From Frankiaceae bacterium (lineage in GTDB: Bacteria; Actinomycetota; Actinomycetes; BP-191), in NCBI GenBank assembly GCA_035556555.1, contig DATMES010000012.1, forward strand, positions 1 to 64,000: a stretch of DNA of 64,000 nucleotides, in the 5' to 3' direction. The notes beneath the pieces are model-generated. The model was not told the DNA's origin. It saw nothing but the letters and a program-made list of their open reading frames with translations, and made no database searches. The translations under genes were made by a program, and so were the position numbers. Positions 1 through 7,286 of this stretch are shown one piece after another (position 1 is the first letter of the stretch; every line of letters begins with the position of its first letter).

Positions 1-179
1 GGTGCTCGGGTCGGCTCCGCAACCGGGTTGCGGGCCGTGCGGGGAAAAAGCGCAGATCGCACCCCGATCAGAGCGAAGGCGCTCACCTGGGACGCGGCCG
101 GTCACGCTCGGCCACCATCAGGCCGTTTCGCCAAGCGCTACAGGTGTCCGGCCGCGCGAGGCCGGGAAGGCAGCCTGTC

Positions 180-452
180 GTGCCCACTGTCAACGACATC
201 CTCATCGAAGCGCGCACGAAGGCGGCCGAGCCGGTTCGCGTCCCGTGGCGCGCGGCCCTCGAAGGGTTCCTGGTCGGTTTCCTCGCGGCGCTGCTCCCCG
301 CGGCGTTCGTCACGCACGTCGTCGCCGACGTGCTCCCGTCCGGCTCCGCGGTCGTGACCGGCGGCACCGCGCAGGCGTTCGCGGCGATCCTCGCGCTCGT
401 CGTCGGGCTCGCGGTGGCCGTCTGCCGGGCGGCGCGGTCGTACGACGCTTGA
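180..452 (+). CDS. small two-helix membrane protein, unknown function
   Basis: I do not recognise a family. Starting at GTG 180, nine bases after the purine-rich GGGAAGG at 164-170, the product is 90 aa. It has a short charged N-terminus followed by two hydrophobic stretches (about residues 22-45 and 55-80) separated by a loop, so it is likely an inner-membrane protein with two transmembrane helices. The reading frame is open back to an ATG at 144, but that extension lacks a ribosome binding site and is basic and low in complexity. No operon partner is evident; the next gene has its own promoter region. Confidence 0.55.
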   Translation: MPTVNDILIEARTKAAEPVRVPWRAALEGFLVGFLAALLPAAFVTHVVADVLPSGSAVVTGGTAQAFAAILALVVGLAVAVCRAARSYDA

Positions 453-466
453 CAGGCGCATCATTG

Positions 467-485
467 TGACATCATCATGATGTCA
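467..485. promoter_or_regulatory. perfect palindromic operator over the start codon of the HicB-like gene
   Basis: TGACATCATCATGATGTCA is a 9-bp perfect inverted repeat around one central base. Its last base is the A of the ATG start codon at 485, so a protein bound here would block transcription start or initiation on what looks like a leaderless or nearly leaderless message. The adjacent gene encodes a ribbon-helix-helix protein, a class that typically binds short palindromes and represses itself, so autoregulation is the natural inference. Confidence 0.6.
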
Positions 486-931
486 TGCAGACAGCACCCC
501 TCCTCGACGCCGTACGACGGGAGGTCGAGGCCGCGGCGGGCGACACCGCCAACGCCGCCGTCGTCCAGCGGGTGGCCGCCTCTCTCGAGGCCGCCGCGCA
601 CCTGTGGCTGCTCGACGCCGCCGGCCAGGCGGCCGACCAGCTGAACTCCCAGCTCCAGGCCGGCCACGTCGAGGTACGTCTCGCCGGCCGCGACCCCGAG
701 CTGGTGTACGTCGCCGACCCCGAGCCCGAGCCGTCCCCGGCCGGCGCGGGCGACGACCACGCCGCGCGGATCACGTTGCGGCTCCCCGAGGCGCTCAAGG
801 CGCAGGTCGAGCAGTGGGCCGCCGCCGACGGGGTCTCCGTCAACACCTGGCTCGTGCGCACCATCGCGCGCGGCGGCCAGTCCACCCGACGTACGCCAGG
901 CCGGCGACTGACCGGCTACGGCCGCAGCTAG
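485..931 (+). CDS. HicB-like ribbon-helix-helix regulator
   Basis: The 148-aa protein has an alanine-rich helical N-terminal half (residues 1-75), an acidic/proline linker (about 78-90) and a C-terminal ribbon-helix-helix domain (about 93-130) with the pattern ARITLRLPEALKAQVEQWA followed by GVSVNTWLV. This is the HicB/Arc-type DNA-binding fold. It is followed after 9 bp by a DUF4097 gene, a pairing I recall as common in actinomycetes, and no HicA-type toxin is visible. It is therefore more likely a stand-alone repressor of the two-gene operon than a classic antitoxin. The perfect palindrome over its start codon supports autorepression. Confidence 0.7.
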   Translation: MQTAPLLDAVRREVEAAAGDTANAAVVQRVAASLEAAAHLWLLDAAGQAADQLNSQLQAGHVEVRLAGRDPELVYVADPEPEPSPAGAGDDHAARITLRLPEALKAQVEQWAAADGVSVNTWLVRTIARGGQSTRRTPGRRLTGYGRS

Positions 932-940
932 GAGCGACAG

Positions 941-1735
941 ATGCAGACGTTCGAGATCGACGGGCCCGTCCAGGTCAGCGTCGAGAACTCCGCGGGCGAG
1001 GTCCGCGTGACGACCACCGACGCCGTGCGCGCGGAGGTCGAGGTGACCGCGATGCGCAACGACGACCCCAGCCGCGAGGCCGCCGAGGAGACCCGCGTGG
1101 AGTACCGCGACGGGCGGCTCGACGTGGCGGTGCCGCGCAACAAGGGGACGTTCTTCGGCCGCGAGCCCCGGGTCAGGGTCGACGTGCGGGTGCCGCACGA
1201 CAGCTCGCTGGCGTTCACGACGGCGTCCGCCGACGTCCGCGGCGAGGGCCGCTTCGCCGAGGTCCGCGGCAAGACCGCGTCGGGTGACGTGAGCCTGGGC
1301 GACGCGGGGACCGTACGGATCGAGAGCGCGAGCGGCGACCTGCGCGTCGACGAGCTGCGCGGCGACGGCGGGCTCAAGTCGGCATCCGGCGACATCAAGC
1401 TCGGGCACGTCGCCGGCACGCTCGACGCGTCCGTCGTCTCCGGCGACCTGCGGGTCGCGACGATCGACAACGGCGCCCACGTCCAGGCGGTCTCCGGCGA
1501 CATCGACCTGACGGCCGTGGCGCAGGGCGACGTCGAGGTGCGTTCGGTGTCGGGCGACGTGTCGGTGGGCGTACGGCAGGGCGCGCGGGTGCGCGTCGAC
1601 GTGAGCACCGTGAGCGGAGATCTCGAGTCGGAGGTCGAGCTCGACGCCGCCCCCGGCGACGGCGACGACGGGCCGCTGGTGTCGGTGAGCGGCCGTACGG
1701 TCAGCGGAGACCTGCGCATCAAGCGGGCACGCTGA
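941..1735 (+). CDS. DUF4097 family beta-strand repeat protein
   Basis: The 264-aa protein has an N-terminal beta segment (QTFEIDGPVQVSVENSAGEV) and then about eight short repeats built on SGD (TASGDVSLG, SASGDLRVD, SASGDIKLG, VVSGDLRVA, AVSGDIDLT, SVSGDVSVG, TVSGDLESE, TVSGDLRIK). This is the pattern of DUF4097 right-handed beta-helix/adhesin-like proteins. There is no signal peptide or membrane segment, so the protein appears cytoplasmic. It starts at ATG 941 with AGGAG at 930-934 and is co-transcribed with the HicB-like gene. The molecular function of the family is not established; a role sensed or controlled by the RHH partner is inference from context. Confidence 0.75.
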   Translation: MQTFEIDGPVQVSVENSAGEVRVTTTDAVRAEVEVTAMRNDDPSREAAEETRVEYRDGRLDVAVPRNKGTFFGREPRVRVDVRVPHDSSLAFTTASADVRGEGRFAEVRGKTASGDVSLGDAGTVRIESASGDLRVDELRGDGGLKSASGDIKLGHVAGTLDASVVSGDLRVATIDNGAHVQAVSGDIDLTAVAQGDVEVRSVSGDVSVGVRQGARVRVDVSTVSGDLESEVELDAAPGDGDDGPLVSVSGRTVSGDLRIKRAR

Positions 1736-1775
1736 CACCGCGTCGTGAGCACGCTCAACCTCACTCCGTGCCACC

Positions 1776-1988
1776 ATGGCCGGCATGGAACGGGTCGAGC
1801 TGAACGACGAGCAGACGGCAGTGGTCGAGCGCACCGCCGAGAAGTACGGGAAGGAGCCTCGGGCCCTGGTGTCCGAGGTGATCGACGAGACCGTCAAGAA
1901 GCCCGGGGAGCAATCGAAGGAGCCGGCCCCGGTGCGGGAGCAGTCCACCGCGGACGACGCCGAGGGACTGGACGACGACGTCGAGTAG
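1776..1988 (+). CDS. small acidic protein of unknown function
   Basis: This 70-aa product begins with a predicted helical segment (ERVELNDEQTAVVERTAEKYG, then EPRALVSEVIDETVKK) that resembles the helical part of a ribbon-helix-helix domain. It ends in a long acidic, disordered tail (DDAEGLDDDVE). No good ribosome binding site precedes either ATG (1776 or 1785), so the start is uncertain. Third-position GC is high and the frame is clean, which supports coding. No family is recognised. Confidence 0.4.
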   Translation: MAGMERVELNDEQTAVVERTAEKYGKEPRALVSEVIDETVKKPGEQSKEPAPVREQSTADDAEGLDDDVE

Positions 1989-2076
1989 CGCAGTGACACA
2001 GTTGCGCCTGACAGCGGCGTAATTACGCCCGCGTCGCACTCACCGCTCCGGTGGTCACCGGGAGAATCATTCTGCG

Positions 2077-2469
2077 GTGGGCTATATCGACCTCGATGAA
2101 CGCCAGCATGCGCACGTGCGTTTCGCTGCGCGCGTCTTCGGGGTCACCGAGGGGGAGGTCGTCGCACGCGCCGTCCGGGAGTACGCGCGCGCGACGCCGC
2201 CCCCTGACCGCCCGGGCGCCGACCCGCTACAGCCGGTTGCCGTCTACGGGGAGTACGAGAAGCGCCGCGTCGAAGGCGAGTACCTGCCGGCGACCCGGAG
2301 GCTCACGATCACCAGCGATCCGTTGGCAGGGCGCGAGTTCAAGAGCCCCAGCGGAGCCGCGCGCGCGGCCATCGCGGCGATCAATCCAGCGCGCACGTCG
2401 ACGCAGGCCAACGGGTGGAGGTTCTGGCATCTGGTCGCCACCGGAGAGCGCTTGGAGGTGCTCCGCTGA
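2077..2469 (+). CDS. RHH-like plus RAMA/DUF4357-like domain protein
   Basis: The 130-aa protein starts at GTG 2077 behind GGGAGA (2060-2065). The N-terminal 45 residues (IDLDERQHAHVRFAARVFG then TEGEVVARAVREYAR) look like a ribbon-helix-helix or other small helical DNA-binding module. The C-terminal part (about 55-120) has the pattern of the RAMA/DUF4357 domain: a strand with GEYLPATRRLTI, then GREFKSPSGAARAAI and the closing NGWRFWHL. This domain is known from restriction-associated methylases and other DNA-related proteins. No methylase or nuclease is adjacent, so the role is open. Confidence 0.5.
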   Translation: MGYIDLDERQHAHVRFAARVFGVTEGEVVARAVREYARATPPPDRPGADPLQPVAVYGEYEKRRVEGEYLPATRRLTITSDPLAGREFKSPSGAARAAIAAINPARTSTQANGWRFWHLVATGERLEVLR

Positions 2470-2685
2470 CAAGAGCGCCAGCCAGACGGCGAGGAGGAAG
2501 AGAGCGAGCGCGGCGATGACGACGCCCCGACTGGACATCCTTTCATGATGTCGGGAAAGAGAGTCTGCTCAACCGTGATCTGATGGCGCAATGATGCCAT
2601 TCGATGGCCTTTCTACGCCACCATTCTGTCCCGGATCAACCGGCGTCTCCACGACGGCGCCGGCCCCTCCGCTTACCCTGGAACG

Positions 2686-4422
2686 GTGACCGCGGGACAC
2701 GCGGACGAGTCCGCGCGCCTCGCCGCGGTCCGCCGCTACGACCTCCTCGACGCGCCGCCGGACCGCGCGCTCGACCGCATCACCGCGCTCGCCGCCCGCC
2801 TCCTCGACGTCCCCGTCGCGCTCGTCAGCGTCGTCGATGCCGACCGCATCTGGTACGCCTCCCGCCACGGCCTCGACGGCGCCACCGAGGCCGAACGCCT
2901 CCCCGGCCTCTGCGCCTCGGCGATCCTGCGGGACGAGCCGTACGTCGTGACCGACGCCGCCGCCGACCCGCGCACCCGCTACCACCCGCTCGTCACGAGC
3001 GGGCCGCGCATCCGCTTCTACGCCGGCGTCCCGCTGACGACGCCCGACGGCTTCCGCCTGGGGACGCTCTGTGTCGCCGACCGCACTCCGCGCGAGCCGC
3101 AGCCAGACGACATCGACACCCTCCGCGACCTCGCCGCGCTCGTCGTCGACACGCTGGAGATCCGCCGCGCCGCCCAGGCGCAGGTCGCGGAGGCGGAGAC
3201 GCTGGCCGGCGCGCTGCAGGCCAGCCTGCTGCCACCCGGCCCGCCCCGGCTGCCGGGGATGGAGCTCGCGACCCGGTACGAGGCGGCCAGCGGCCTGGTG
3301 GTCGGCGGCGACTTCTACGACGTGTTCCGCGTCGCCGCCAACGACTGGGCGATCGTCGTCGGCGACGTCTGCGGCCACGGCCCGCGCGCCGCGGCGCTCA
3401 CCGGCCTGGCGCGCTGGACGATCCGCGCCACCGCGGTGCACCACAGCGCTCCGTCGGCCGCGCTGGCCGAGCTCAACACCACCCTCCTCGCGGCCGGCGA
3501 GCACGACGACACGAGGTTCGCGACGGCGGTCCTCGCGCGGCTCGAGCTCGACGTCTGCGGCGCGTGGCTCACGCTCTGCTGCGCGGGCCACCCGCGGCCG
3601 ATCGTCGTACGCCGCGCAGGCTGGGTCGACGTACGCGGGCAGAGCGGCACGCCCGTCGGCATGTTCGACGAGCCGTCGCTGGAGGACGACAGGGTCGGCC
3701 TCGGTCCCGGCGACGCTCTGGTGTTCGTCACCGACGGCATCACCGAAGCGCGCGGCGCGAGTGGCGAGATGTTCGCCGACGAGGCGCTGCCGACGGTGCT
3801 GCTCGACGCCGCGGGGCACAGCGCCGACACCATCGCCGACCGCGTCCTGGGCGCGCTCGCGGAGTTCGCGCCAGGCCGCGCGCACGACGACCGCGCGCTC
3901 GTCGTCGTCCGCGTCCCGGAGGACGCCAAGGACGACTCCGTACGCCGCGTCAGCGAGGCCACCGGCATCCCGCCGGAGAAGCTGACGATGCCGCGCTACC
4001 CCGTCGGCGAGCAGCCGTTCCGCCGCCGCCCGGCACCGCCGCGGGAGGCGCGCATCCGGCTGGCCGGCGAGCCACGCAACGTGCCCGAGGCGCGCGGGTT
4101 CCTGCGCCGGGTGCTGGCGTCGTGGCGGATGGAGGAGCTGCTCGAGGACGGCACGGTCGAGCTGCTGGCGAGCGAGCTCGCGACGAACGCTCTCGCCCAC
4201 GGGGTCTCGCCGTTCACCGTCGTCGCGCGCTACGACGGCGCGACCGTCCGCGTCGAGGTCGGCGACGGGTCGCGGGAGCTGCCGGCCCCGCGTGACGCGC
4301 GACCGACCGACGAGGGCGGCCGCGGCATGGAGCTGATCGAGGCGATGTCGTCGGCGTGGGGAACGCTGCCGACGCTCGACGGCAAGCGCGTCTGGTTCGA
4401 GGTGCCCGCGCCGGCCGCGTGA
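2686..4422 (+). CDS. GAF - SpoIIE phosphatase - HATPase regulator
   Basis: The 578-aa protein starts at GTG 2686. It has an N-terminal GAF sensor domain (about residues 20-155), a PP2C-type SpoIIE phosphatase domain (about 185-405; metal-site motifs VVGGDFYDVF, VVGDVCGHG, FVTDGITEAR and AHDDRALVVVR) and a C-terminal GHKL/HATPase domain of the RsbW type (about 445-575; N-box ELATNALAHG, G-box DEGGRGMELI). Such fusions dephosphorylate anti-sigma-factor antagonists and bind or phosphorylate them, so they control stress sigma factors. It stands alone here; a candidate partner is the small STAS protein encoded near 55.6 kb, but that link is inference. There is no transmembrane segment. Confidence 0.88.
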   Translation: MTAGHADESARLAAVRRYDLLDAPPDRALDRITALAARLLDVPVALVSVVDADRIWYASRHGLDGATEAERLPGLCASAILRDEPYVVTDAAADPRTRYHPLVTSGPRIRFYAGVPLTTPDGFRLGTLCVADRTPREPQPDDIDTLRDLAALVVDTLEIRRAAQAQVAEAETLAGALQASLLPPGPPRLPGMELATRYEAASGLVVGGDFYDVFRVAANDWAIVVGDVCGHGPRAAALTGLARWTIRATAVHHSAPSAALAELNTTLLAAGEHDDTRFATAVLARLELDVCGAWLTLCCAGHPRPIVVRRAGWVDVRGQSGTPVGMFDEPSLEDDRVGLGPGDALVFVTDGITEARGASGEMFADEALPTVLLDAAGHSADTIADRVLGALAEFAPGRAHDDRALVVVRVPEDAKDDSVRRVSEATGIPPEKLTMPRYPVGEQPFRRRPAPPREARIRLAGEPRNVPEARGFLRRVLASWRMEELLEDGTVELLASELATNALAHGVSPFTVVARYDGATVRVEVGDGSRELPAPRDARPTDEGGRGMELIEAMSSAWGTLPTLDGKRVWFEVPAPAA

Positions 4423-4459
4423 CCGTTTCGTTCGTACGGCCGCCGGGAAACTGACGGCC

Positions 4460-4683
4460 ATGCGTCGCGTCCTGAAGGAGAACGGGCTCTCCCTGGCGCT
4501 GTTCTCGGTCGTCATGGGGGTTACCTCACGACGAGCCGCTTCTGGTTCGAGTCGCTGCGGAACTCGCAGAGCGAGTTCCTCGCCGTCGCGGCGATCGTCG
4601 TCCTCACGATCTTCTTGCGCGAGCGCGGCTCCCCGGAGCCGAAGCCCGTGGCAGCACGGCACGCAATGACCGGGAACGGCTGA
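4460..4683 (+). pseudogene. truncated, frameshifted DUF6766-family gene
   Basis: The first 20 codons from ATG 4460 read MRRVLKENGLSLALFSVVMG, the typical N-terminus of DUF6766 membrane proteins. The typical C-terminal part (TTSRFWFESLRNSQSEFLAV, then a hydrophobic helix and LRERGSPEPKP) follows directly but in the +1 frame and runs to TGA at 4681-4683. The junction is at about 4514-4522, in a run of five G. The middle of the family (in my recollection roughly 40-50 residues, including the rest of the first membrane helix) is missing. Internal deletion plus frameshift makes a functional product unlikely. Confidence 0.7.
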
Positions 4684-4697
4684 CCAAGGAGCACGAC

Positions 4698-4847
4698 ATG
4701 AGCGAGCCCACGTTCGGAGACAACGGCCTCAGCGAGGAGGAGCGCCTGCCCGGCGAGATCGGCACGCCCGAGGGCGAGGCAGGCCCCTCCGAGAGCGACC
4801 CCGAGACCGCCGCCGACTACGGCGACCTCGGCGAGGCCGTGGAGTAG
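4698..4847 (+). CDS. 49-aa acidic small protein
   Basis: ATG 4698 follows AAGGA (4686-4690) with a 7-base spacer and gives 49 residues to TAG at 4845-4847. The product starts MSEPTFGDNGLSEEERLPGE and ends GDLGEAVE. It contains about 14 Asp/Glu, few basic residues and no cysteine, so it is probably disordered. It sits right behind the broken DUF6766 gene and may once have shared its transcript. No function is recognised. Confidence 0.5.
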   Translation: MSEPTFGDNGLSEEERLPGEIGTPEGEAGPSESDPETAADYGDLGEAVE

Positions 4848-4877
4848 CGCTGTCCCGATTGCGGGTGCCCGTCCGTA

Positions 4878-4916
4878 CCTAGAGGGCGGGGCGGATCGTC
4901 GTGCCCCGCCCCTAGG
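4878..4916 (+). terminator. strong hairpin between the 49-aa gene and the first exported-protein gene
   Basis: The arms CCTAGAGGGCGGGGC (4878-4892) and GCCCCGCCCCTAGG (4903-4916) pair almost perfectly around a 10-base loop. It lies 31 bp after one stop and 14 bp before the next ATG, so it could be a terminator for the upstream gene or a 5' leader structure of the downstream one. No U-tract follows. Confidence 0.5.
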
Positions 4917-4930
4917 GGGAGGGACCCAGC

Positions 4931-5695
4931 ATGAAGAAGGCTCTGTCCGCGCTGCTCGTCGCCACCGCGACGACGGGCGCGACGATCGGTCTGGCCACGC
5001 CGGCCGCGGCGCTGACCTGCGGCACGGCGATCCTGAACCACGCCGGCCAGTACGTCGCCGTCGACCTCACGCCGAGCCTGCCGCGGGCCTCGGTCGTAGT
5101 CTGCGTCGGCACCAGCTCGGTCGCGTACCAGGCGTTCGAGGTCGCTGTCCGCCCCGGCACTCTCGGCTGCGGCACCGCGGAGAGCCGCACGATCGGCACC
5201 AGCCTGATCGCGGAGACGGCACCAGGGACGATCGGGCTGAACGGGTACGCCGCGTACTCGCTCTGGCCGCAGGTCTGCTCGTACCCCGACGGGTCGTACA
5301 AGGTCGTCGTCGCCGGCCTCGTCTGCGCCGGGAGCAACTGCACCCCGGTCGGCGAGACCGGCGCCATCGTCGGCGTCTTCAAGCCCGTCGTCGGGACCGA
5401 GCCCGGTGCCGGCTACCAGCTCTACGGCACGTACCTCGTCGCCGACAACACGCTGTACGGCATCGGCCCCAGCCACGACACGTACGTCTGGGTGGGCGAC
5501 GGCAGCGTCACCACCGGCGACAACGGCGCGCTCTGCGTCCTCGGGCCGAACTGCGTCCCGTCGAGCGTGTCCTACGACGGCGGCACGATCGTCGGCATCC
5601 GCCTGCCGCTCGCCGGGACGACGTACGTCACGGTGCCCGGCGGTGCGCGCTGCGTGCCGCTCTACTCGCTCGCCGGCCCGGTCCCCTGCGGCTGA
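4931..5695 (+). CDS. exported protein, paralogue 1 of a tandem pair
   Basis: The 254-aa product has a clear Sec signal peptide (MKKALSALLVATATTGATIG, cleavage after about residue 28 at PAAA-LT). The mature part is beta-rich with evenly spaced cysteines (LTCGTAIL, VVCVGTSS, GCGTAES, QVCSYPDG, GLVCAGSNCTP, ALCVLGPNCVP, ARCVPL and a final PCG), suggesting disulfides. ATG 4931 follows GGGGGAGGGA (4915-4924). It shares a conserved layout with the next gene: (V/R)VC(V/A)GTS, GT(S/N)LIA, AG(Y/L)QLYGT, IGP, and CVP followed by a beta strand near the end. The family is not recognised; it is likely released or cell-wall associated. Confidence 0.8.
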   Translation: MKKALSALLVATATTGATIGLATPAAALTCGTAILNHAGQYVAVDLTPSLPRASVVVCVGTSSVAYQAFEVAVRPGTLGCGTAESRTIGTSLIAETAPGTIGLNGYAAYSLWPQVCSYPDGSYKVVVAGLVCAGSNCTPVGETGAIVGVFKPVVGTEPGAGYQLYGTYLVADNTLYGIGPSHDTYVWVGDGSVTTGDNGALCVLGPNCVPSSVSYDGGTIVGIRLPLAGTTYVTVPGGARCVPLYSLAGPVPCG

Positions 5696-5765
5696 CCGGC
5701 GCGCGTTCGCAACACCACCGCGGGCCGCGGCGTCGCGTGCCCGCTCAACGGGAGGGAACCCAGCA

Positions 5766-6578
5766 ATGAAGAGAGTCCTGTCCGCGTTCGCCGCGACCGT
5801 CGTGGCGACCACCGCGGTCGTCCTCGGCGGCGCCGCTCCGGCCAGCGCCGCACCGTGTGACACGTCGGTCCTGGCGTCGCCGGTCCACGTGTCGTTCAGC
5901 ATCACGAACTGGACGCCGAACTACGTCGACACGCGCGTCTGCGCCGGCACCAGCGGCGTCGTCTACCAGGAGTGGGAGGTGCGCGTGCACCCGTACGGCA
6001 CCCCCGGTGCCGCCGCGTGCAGCACCCACCCGGAGAACTACACCGGCGCCGGCACCAACCTGATCGCGGTGCCGAACCAGCTCGGCGCCAGCGGGCACGT
6101 CGGCATGGGCACGGGACCGCGGGTCTGCGACAACGGCAACGGGACGTACGGCGTCGCGCTGCCGGTGTGGCTCTGCGTCGGCGCGGCCTGCCAGGTCACC
6201 CAGGAGGTCGGGACCGGCCAGATCGGGCTGGTCGTGGGCACCGTCGGCACCGGCGCCCCGGGCGGCACCACCGGCGCCGGGCTCCAGCTGTACGGCACCG
6301 AGCTGTGGGTCGCGGGCAACCGCTTCCCGATCGGCCCGGACGTGTTCTCGGCCGGGGCCGGCAGCCCGACCGTGACCCCGGAGACGAACGGCACCGTCGC
6401 GTGCGGCCCGCTCAACCTGGTCTGCGTCCCCGGTTACGCCGGCATCTACTACAACGGCGCCGACGTCCTCGTCGTGTCGGTGCTCGGCCTCGCGCCGGCG
6501 TACGTGACGCCGCTCGGGCGGGGCTGCTCCCAGGTGTTCAACGTCAACTCGGGGCCGCCGGCGTCCTGCTCGCGGTAG
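5766..6578 (+). CDS. exported protein, paralogue 2 of a tandem pair
   Basis: The 270-aa product starts at ATG 5766 with GGGAGGGA just upstream. The frame is open further 5', but the extension overlaps the previous gene and is basic and repetitive, so it is rejected. The signal peptide MKRVLSAFAATVVATTAVVL ends near ASA-AP (about residue 29). The mature part repeats the cysteine and motif layout of the preceding gene (RVCAGTSGVVYQEWEV, GTNLIA, CVGAACQV, AGLQLYGTELW, IGPD, NLVCVPG, GRGCSQV). The leader sequence GGGA(A)CCCAGC before the ATG is also conserved between the two, so the pair arose by tandem duplication that included regulatory DNA. Confidence 0.8.
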   Translation: MKRVLSAFAATVVATTAVVLGGAAPASAAPCDTSVLASPVHVSFSITNWTPNYVDTRVCAGTSGVVYQEWEVRVHPYGTPGAAACSTHPENYTGAGTNLIAVPNQLGASGHVGMGTGPRVCDNGNGTYGVALPVWLCVGAACQVTQEVGTGQIGLVVGTVGTGAPGGTTGAGLQLYGTELWVAGNRFPIGPDVFSAGAGSPTVTPETNGTVACGPLNLVCVPGYAGIYYNGADVLVVSVLGLAPAYVTPLGRGCSQVFNVNSGPPASCSR

Positions 6579-6593
6579 CCCGTAGCGGTACGG

Positions 6594-6635
6594 CGGCCGG
6601 TGGCGCGGGATCCCCACGACCCGCGCCACCGGCCG
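6594..6635 (+). terminator. perfect 16-bp stem terminator after the paralogue pair
   Basis: CGGCCGGTGGCGCGGG (6594-6609) pairs perfectly with CCCGCGCCACCGGCCG (6620-6635) around a 10-base loop, 16 bp after the stop of the second exported protein. It is followed by TTCG and not by a long U-run, which is usual for high-GC actinomycete terminators. Confidence 0.75.
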
Positions 6636-6672
6636 TTCGCGTGTCGACGGCCGCGGCGTACGGTGCCGTCCC

Positions 6673-7056
6673 ATGAACCTCGGAACGCCTGGCCCGCTGG
6701 GCACCCTGGTGCTCGCGTACCTCGACCGCGCCGTCCACCGGCACGACCTCACCGTCGTCGACGAGCTGGTGTCGCCGTCGTACGCCGGCCACGGCTTCGC
6801 GCCCGACCGCGACGCGCTGCGCGTGTTCTACGCGTGGCAGGCGCGCACCGCACCGGACTGGCGCATCGACGTCGAGGACCTCGTCGAGGAGGGCACCCGC
6901 GTCGCCGTGCGGGCGCACGCGTACGGCACCCGCACGGAGTCCGCCCCCGGCGTCCCGCTGCCGGAGCCGGAGTACCGCGACCTCGAGTGGCTCGCGATCT
7001 ACCGCTTCGCCGAGGGGCTGATCGAGGAGATCTGGGTGGCGGTCCGCGATCGCTGA
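6673..7056 (+). CDS. SnoaL/NTF2-like fold protein
   Basis: The 127-aa single-domain protein matches the SnoaL-like/ester cyclase pattern. An N-terminal helix pair (LGTLVLAYLDRAVHRHDLTV) is followed by DELVSPSYAGHG, RVFYAWQARTAPDWRIDVED, a strand with GTRVAVRAHAYGT, and a last strand WLAIYRFAEGLIEEIWV. The fold forms a cone-shaped pocket used by small-molecule cyclases, isomerases and binding proteins. The substrate cannot be inferred. ATG 6673 is the first start after the terminator hairpin; no strong ribosome binding site is visible. Confidence 0.7.
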   Translation: MNLGTPGPLGTLVLAYLDRAVHRHDLTVVDELVSPSYAGHGFAPDRDALRVFYAWQARTAPDWRIDVEDLVEEGTRVAVRAHAYGTRTESAPGVPLPEPEYRDLEWLAIYRFAEGLIEEIWVAVRDR

Positions 7057-7121
7057 CACCTTGCGGCGTACGCCCCGGTTTGGGCATGCTGGGCGCCCCC
7101 TCGACCCCTCGGAGGTACGCC

Positions 7122-7241
7122 ATGAGGCGTCTCGTGCTCGCCGTGTCCGCTGTCGCGTTCGCCCTCGCCGCCGTCCCCGCGCACGCGTGGCCGCCGGTCT
7201 GCAAGGAGCCGGTCTACACGCTGACCGGCAAGTGCATCTGA
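7122..7241 (+). CDS. 39-aa exported peptide with a two-cysteine mature part
   Basis: ATG 7122 lies 6 bases after a good GGAGG (7111-7115). The product is a signal peptide (MRRLVLAVSAVAFALAAVPA, cleavage predicted after AHA at about residue 22) followed by a mature peptide of about 17 residues, WPPVCKEPVYTLTGKCI, whose two cysteines could close an 11-residue loop. The strong ribosome binding site and clean signal peptide argue that this is real despite its size. Function unknown; peptide signals, inhibitors and small cell-wall peptides are all possible. Confidence 0.6.
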   Translation: MRRLVLAVSAVAFALAAVPAHAWPPVCKEPVYTLTGKCI

Positions 7242-7254
7242 CGAACGTGTGAGC

Positions 7255-7286
7255 GGCCATGGGGCGGGTAGCGCCGCCTCATGGCC
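7255..7286 (+). promoter_or_regulatory. hairpin that includes the start codon of the SRPBCC gene
   Basis: GGCCATGGGGCGG (7255-7267) pairs with CCGCCTCATGGCC (7274-7286) with one mismatch and a 6-base loop. The right arm contains the ATG at 7281. It could end transcription of the 39-aa peptide gene or hold the downstream start codon in a stem. Confidence 0.4.

Noticed and set aside
485-931. A classical HicAB toxin-antitoxin locus
   Set aside because: There is no HicA-type small toxin gene on either side; the partner is a DUF4097 protein.
461-1999. Long minus-strand frame over the HicB-DUF4097 genes (512 codons)
   Set aside because: Arginine- and alanine-rich shadow of the plus-strand genes with no ribosome binding site; the plus-strand products have clear families.
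2227-2538. Minus-strand frame starting with a hydrophobic stretch (MSSRGVVIAALALFLLAVWL)
   Set aside because: Only the first 23 codons lie outside the RAMA-like gene and the rest is its antisense. There is no good ribosome binding site. A small membrane peptide remains possible but is not supported.
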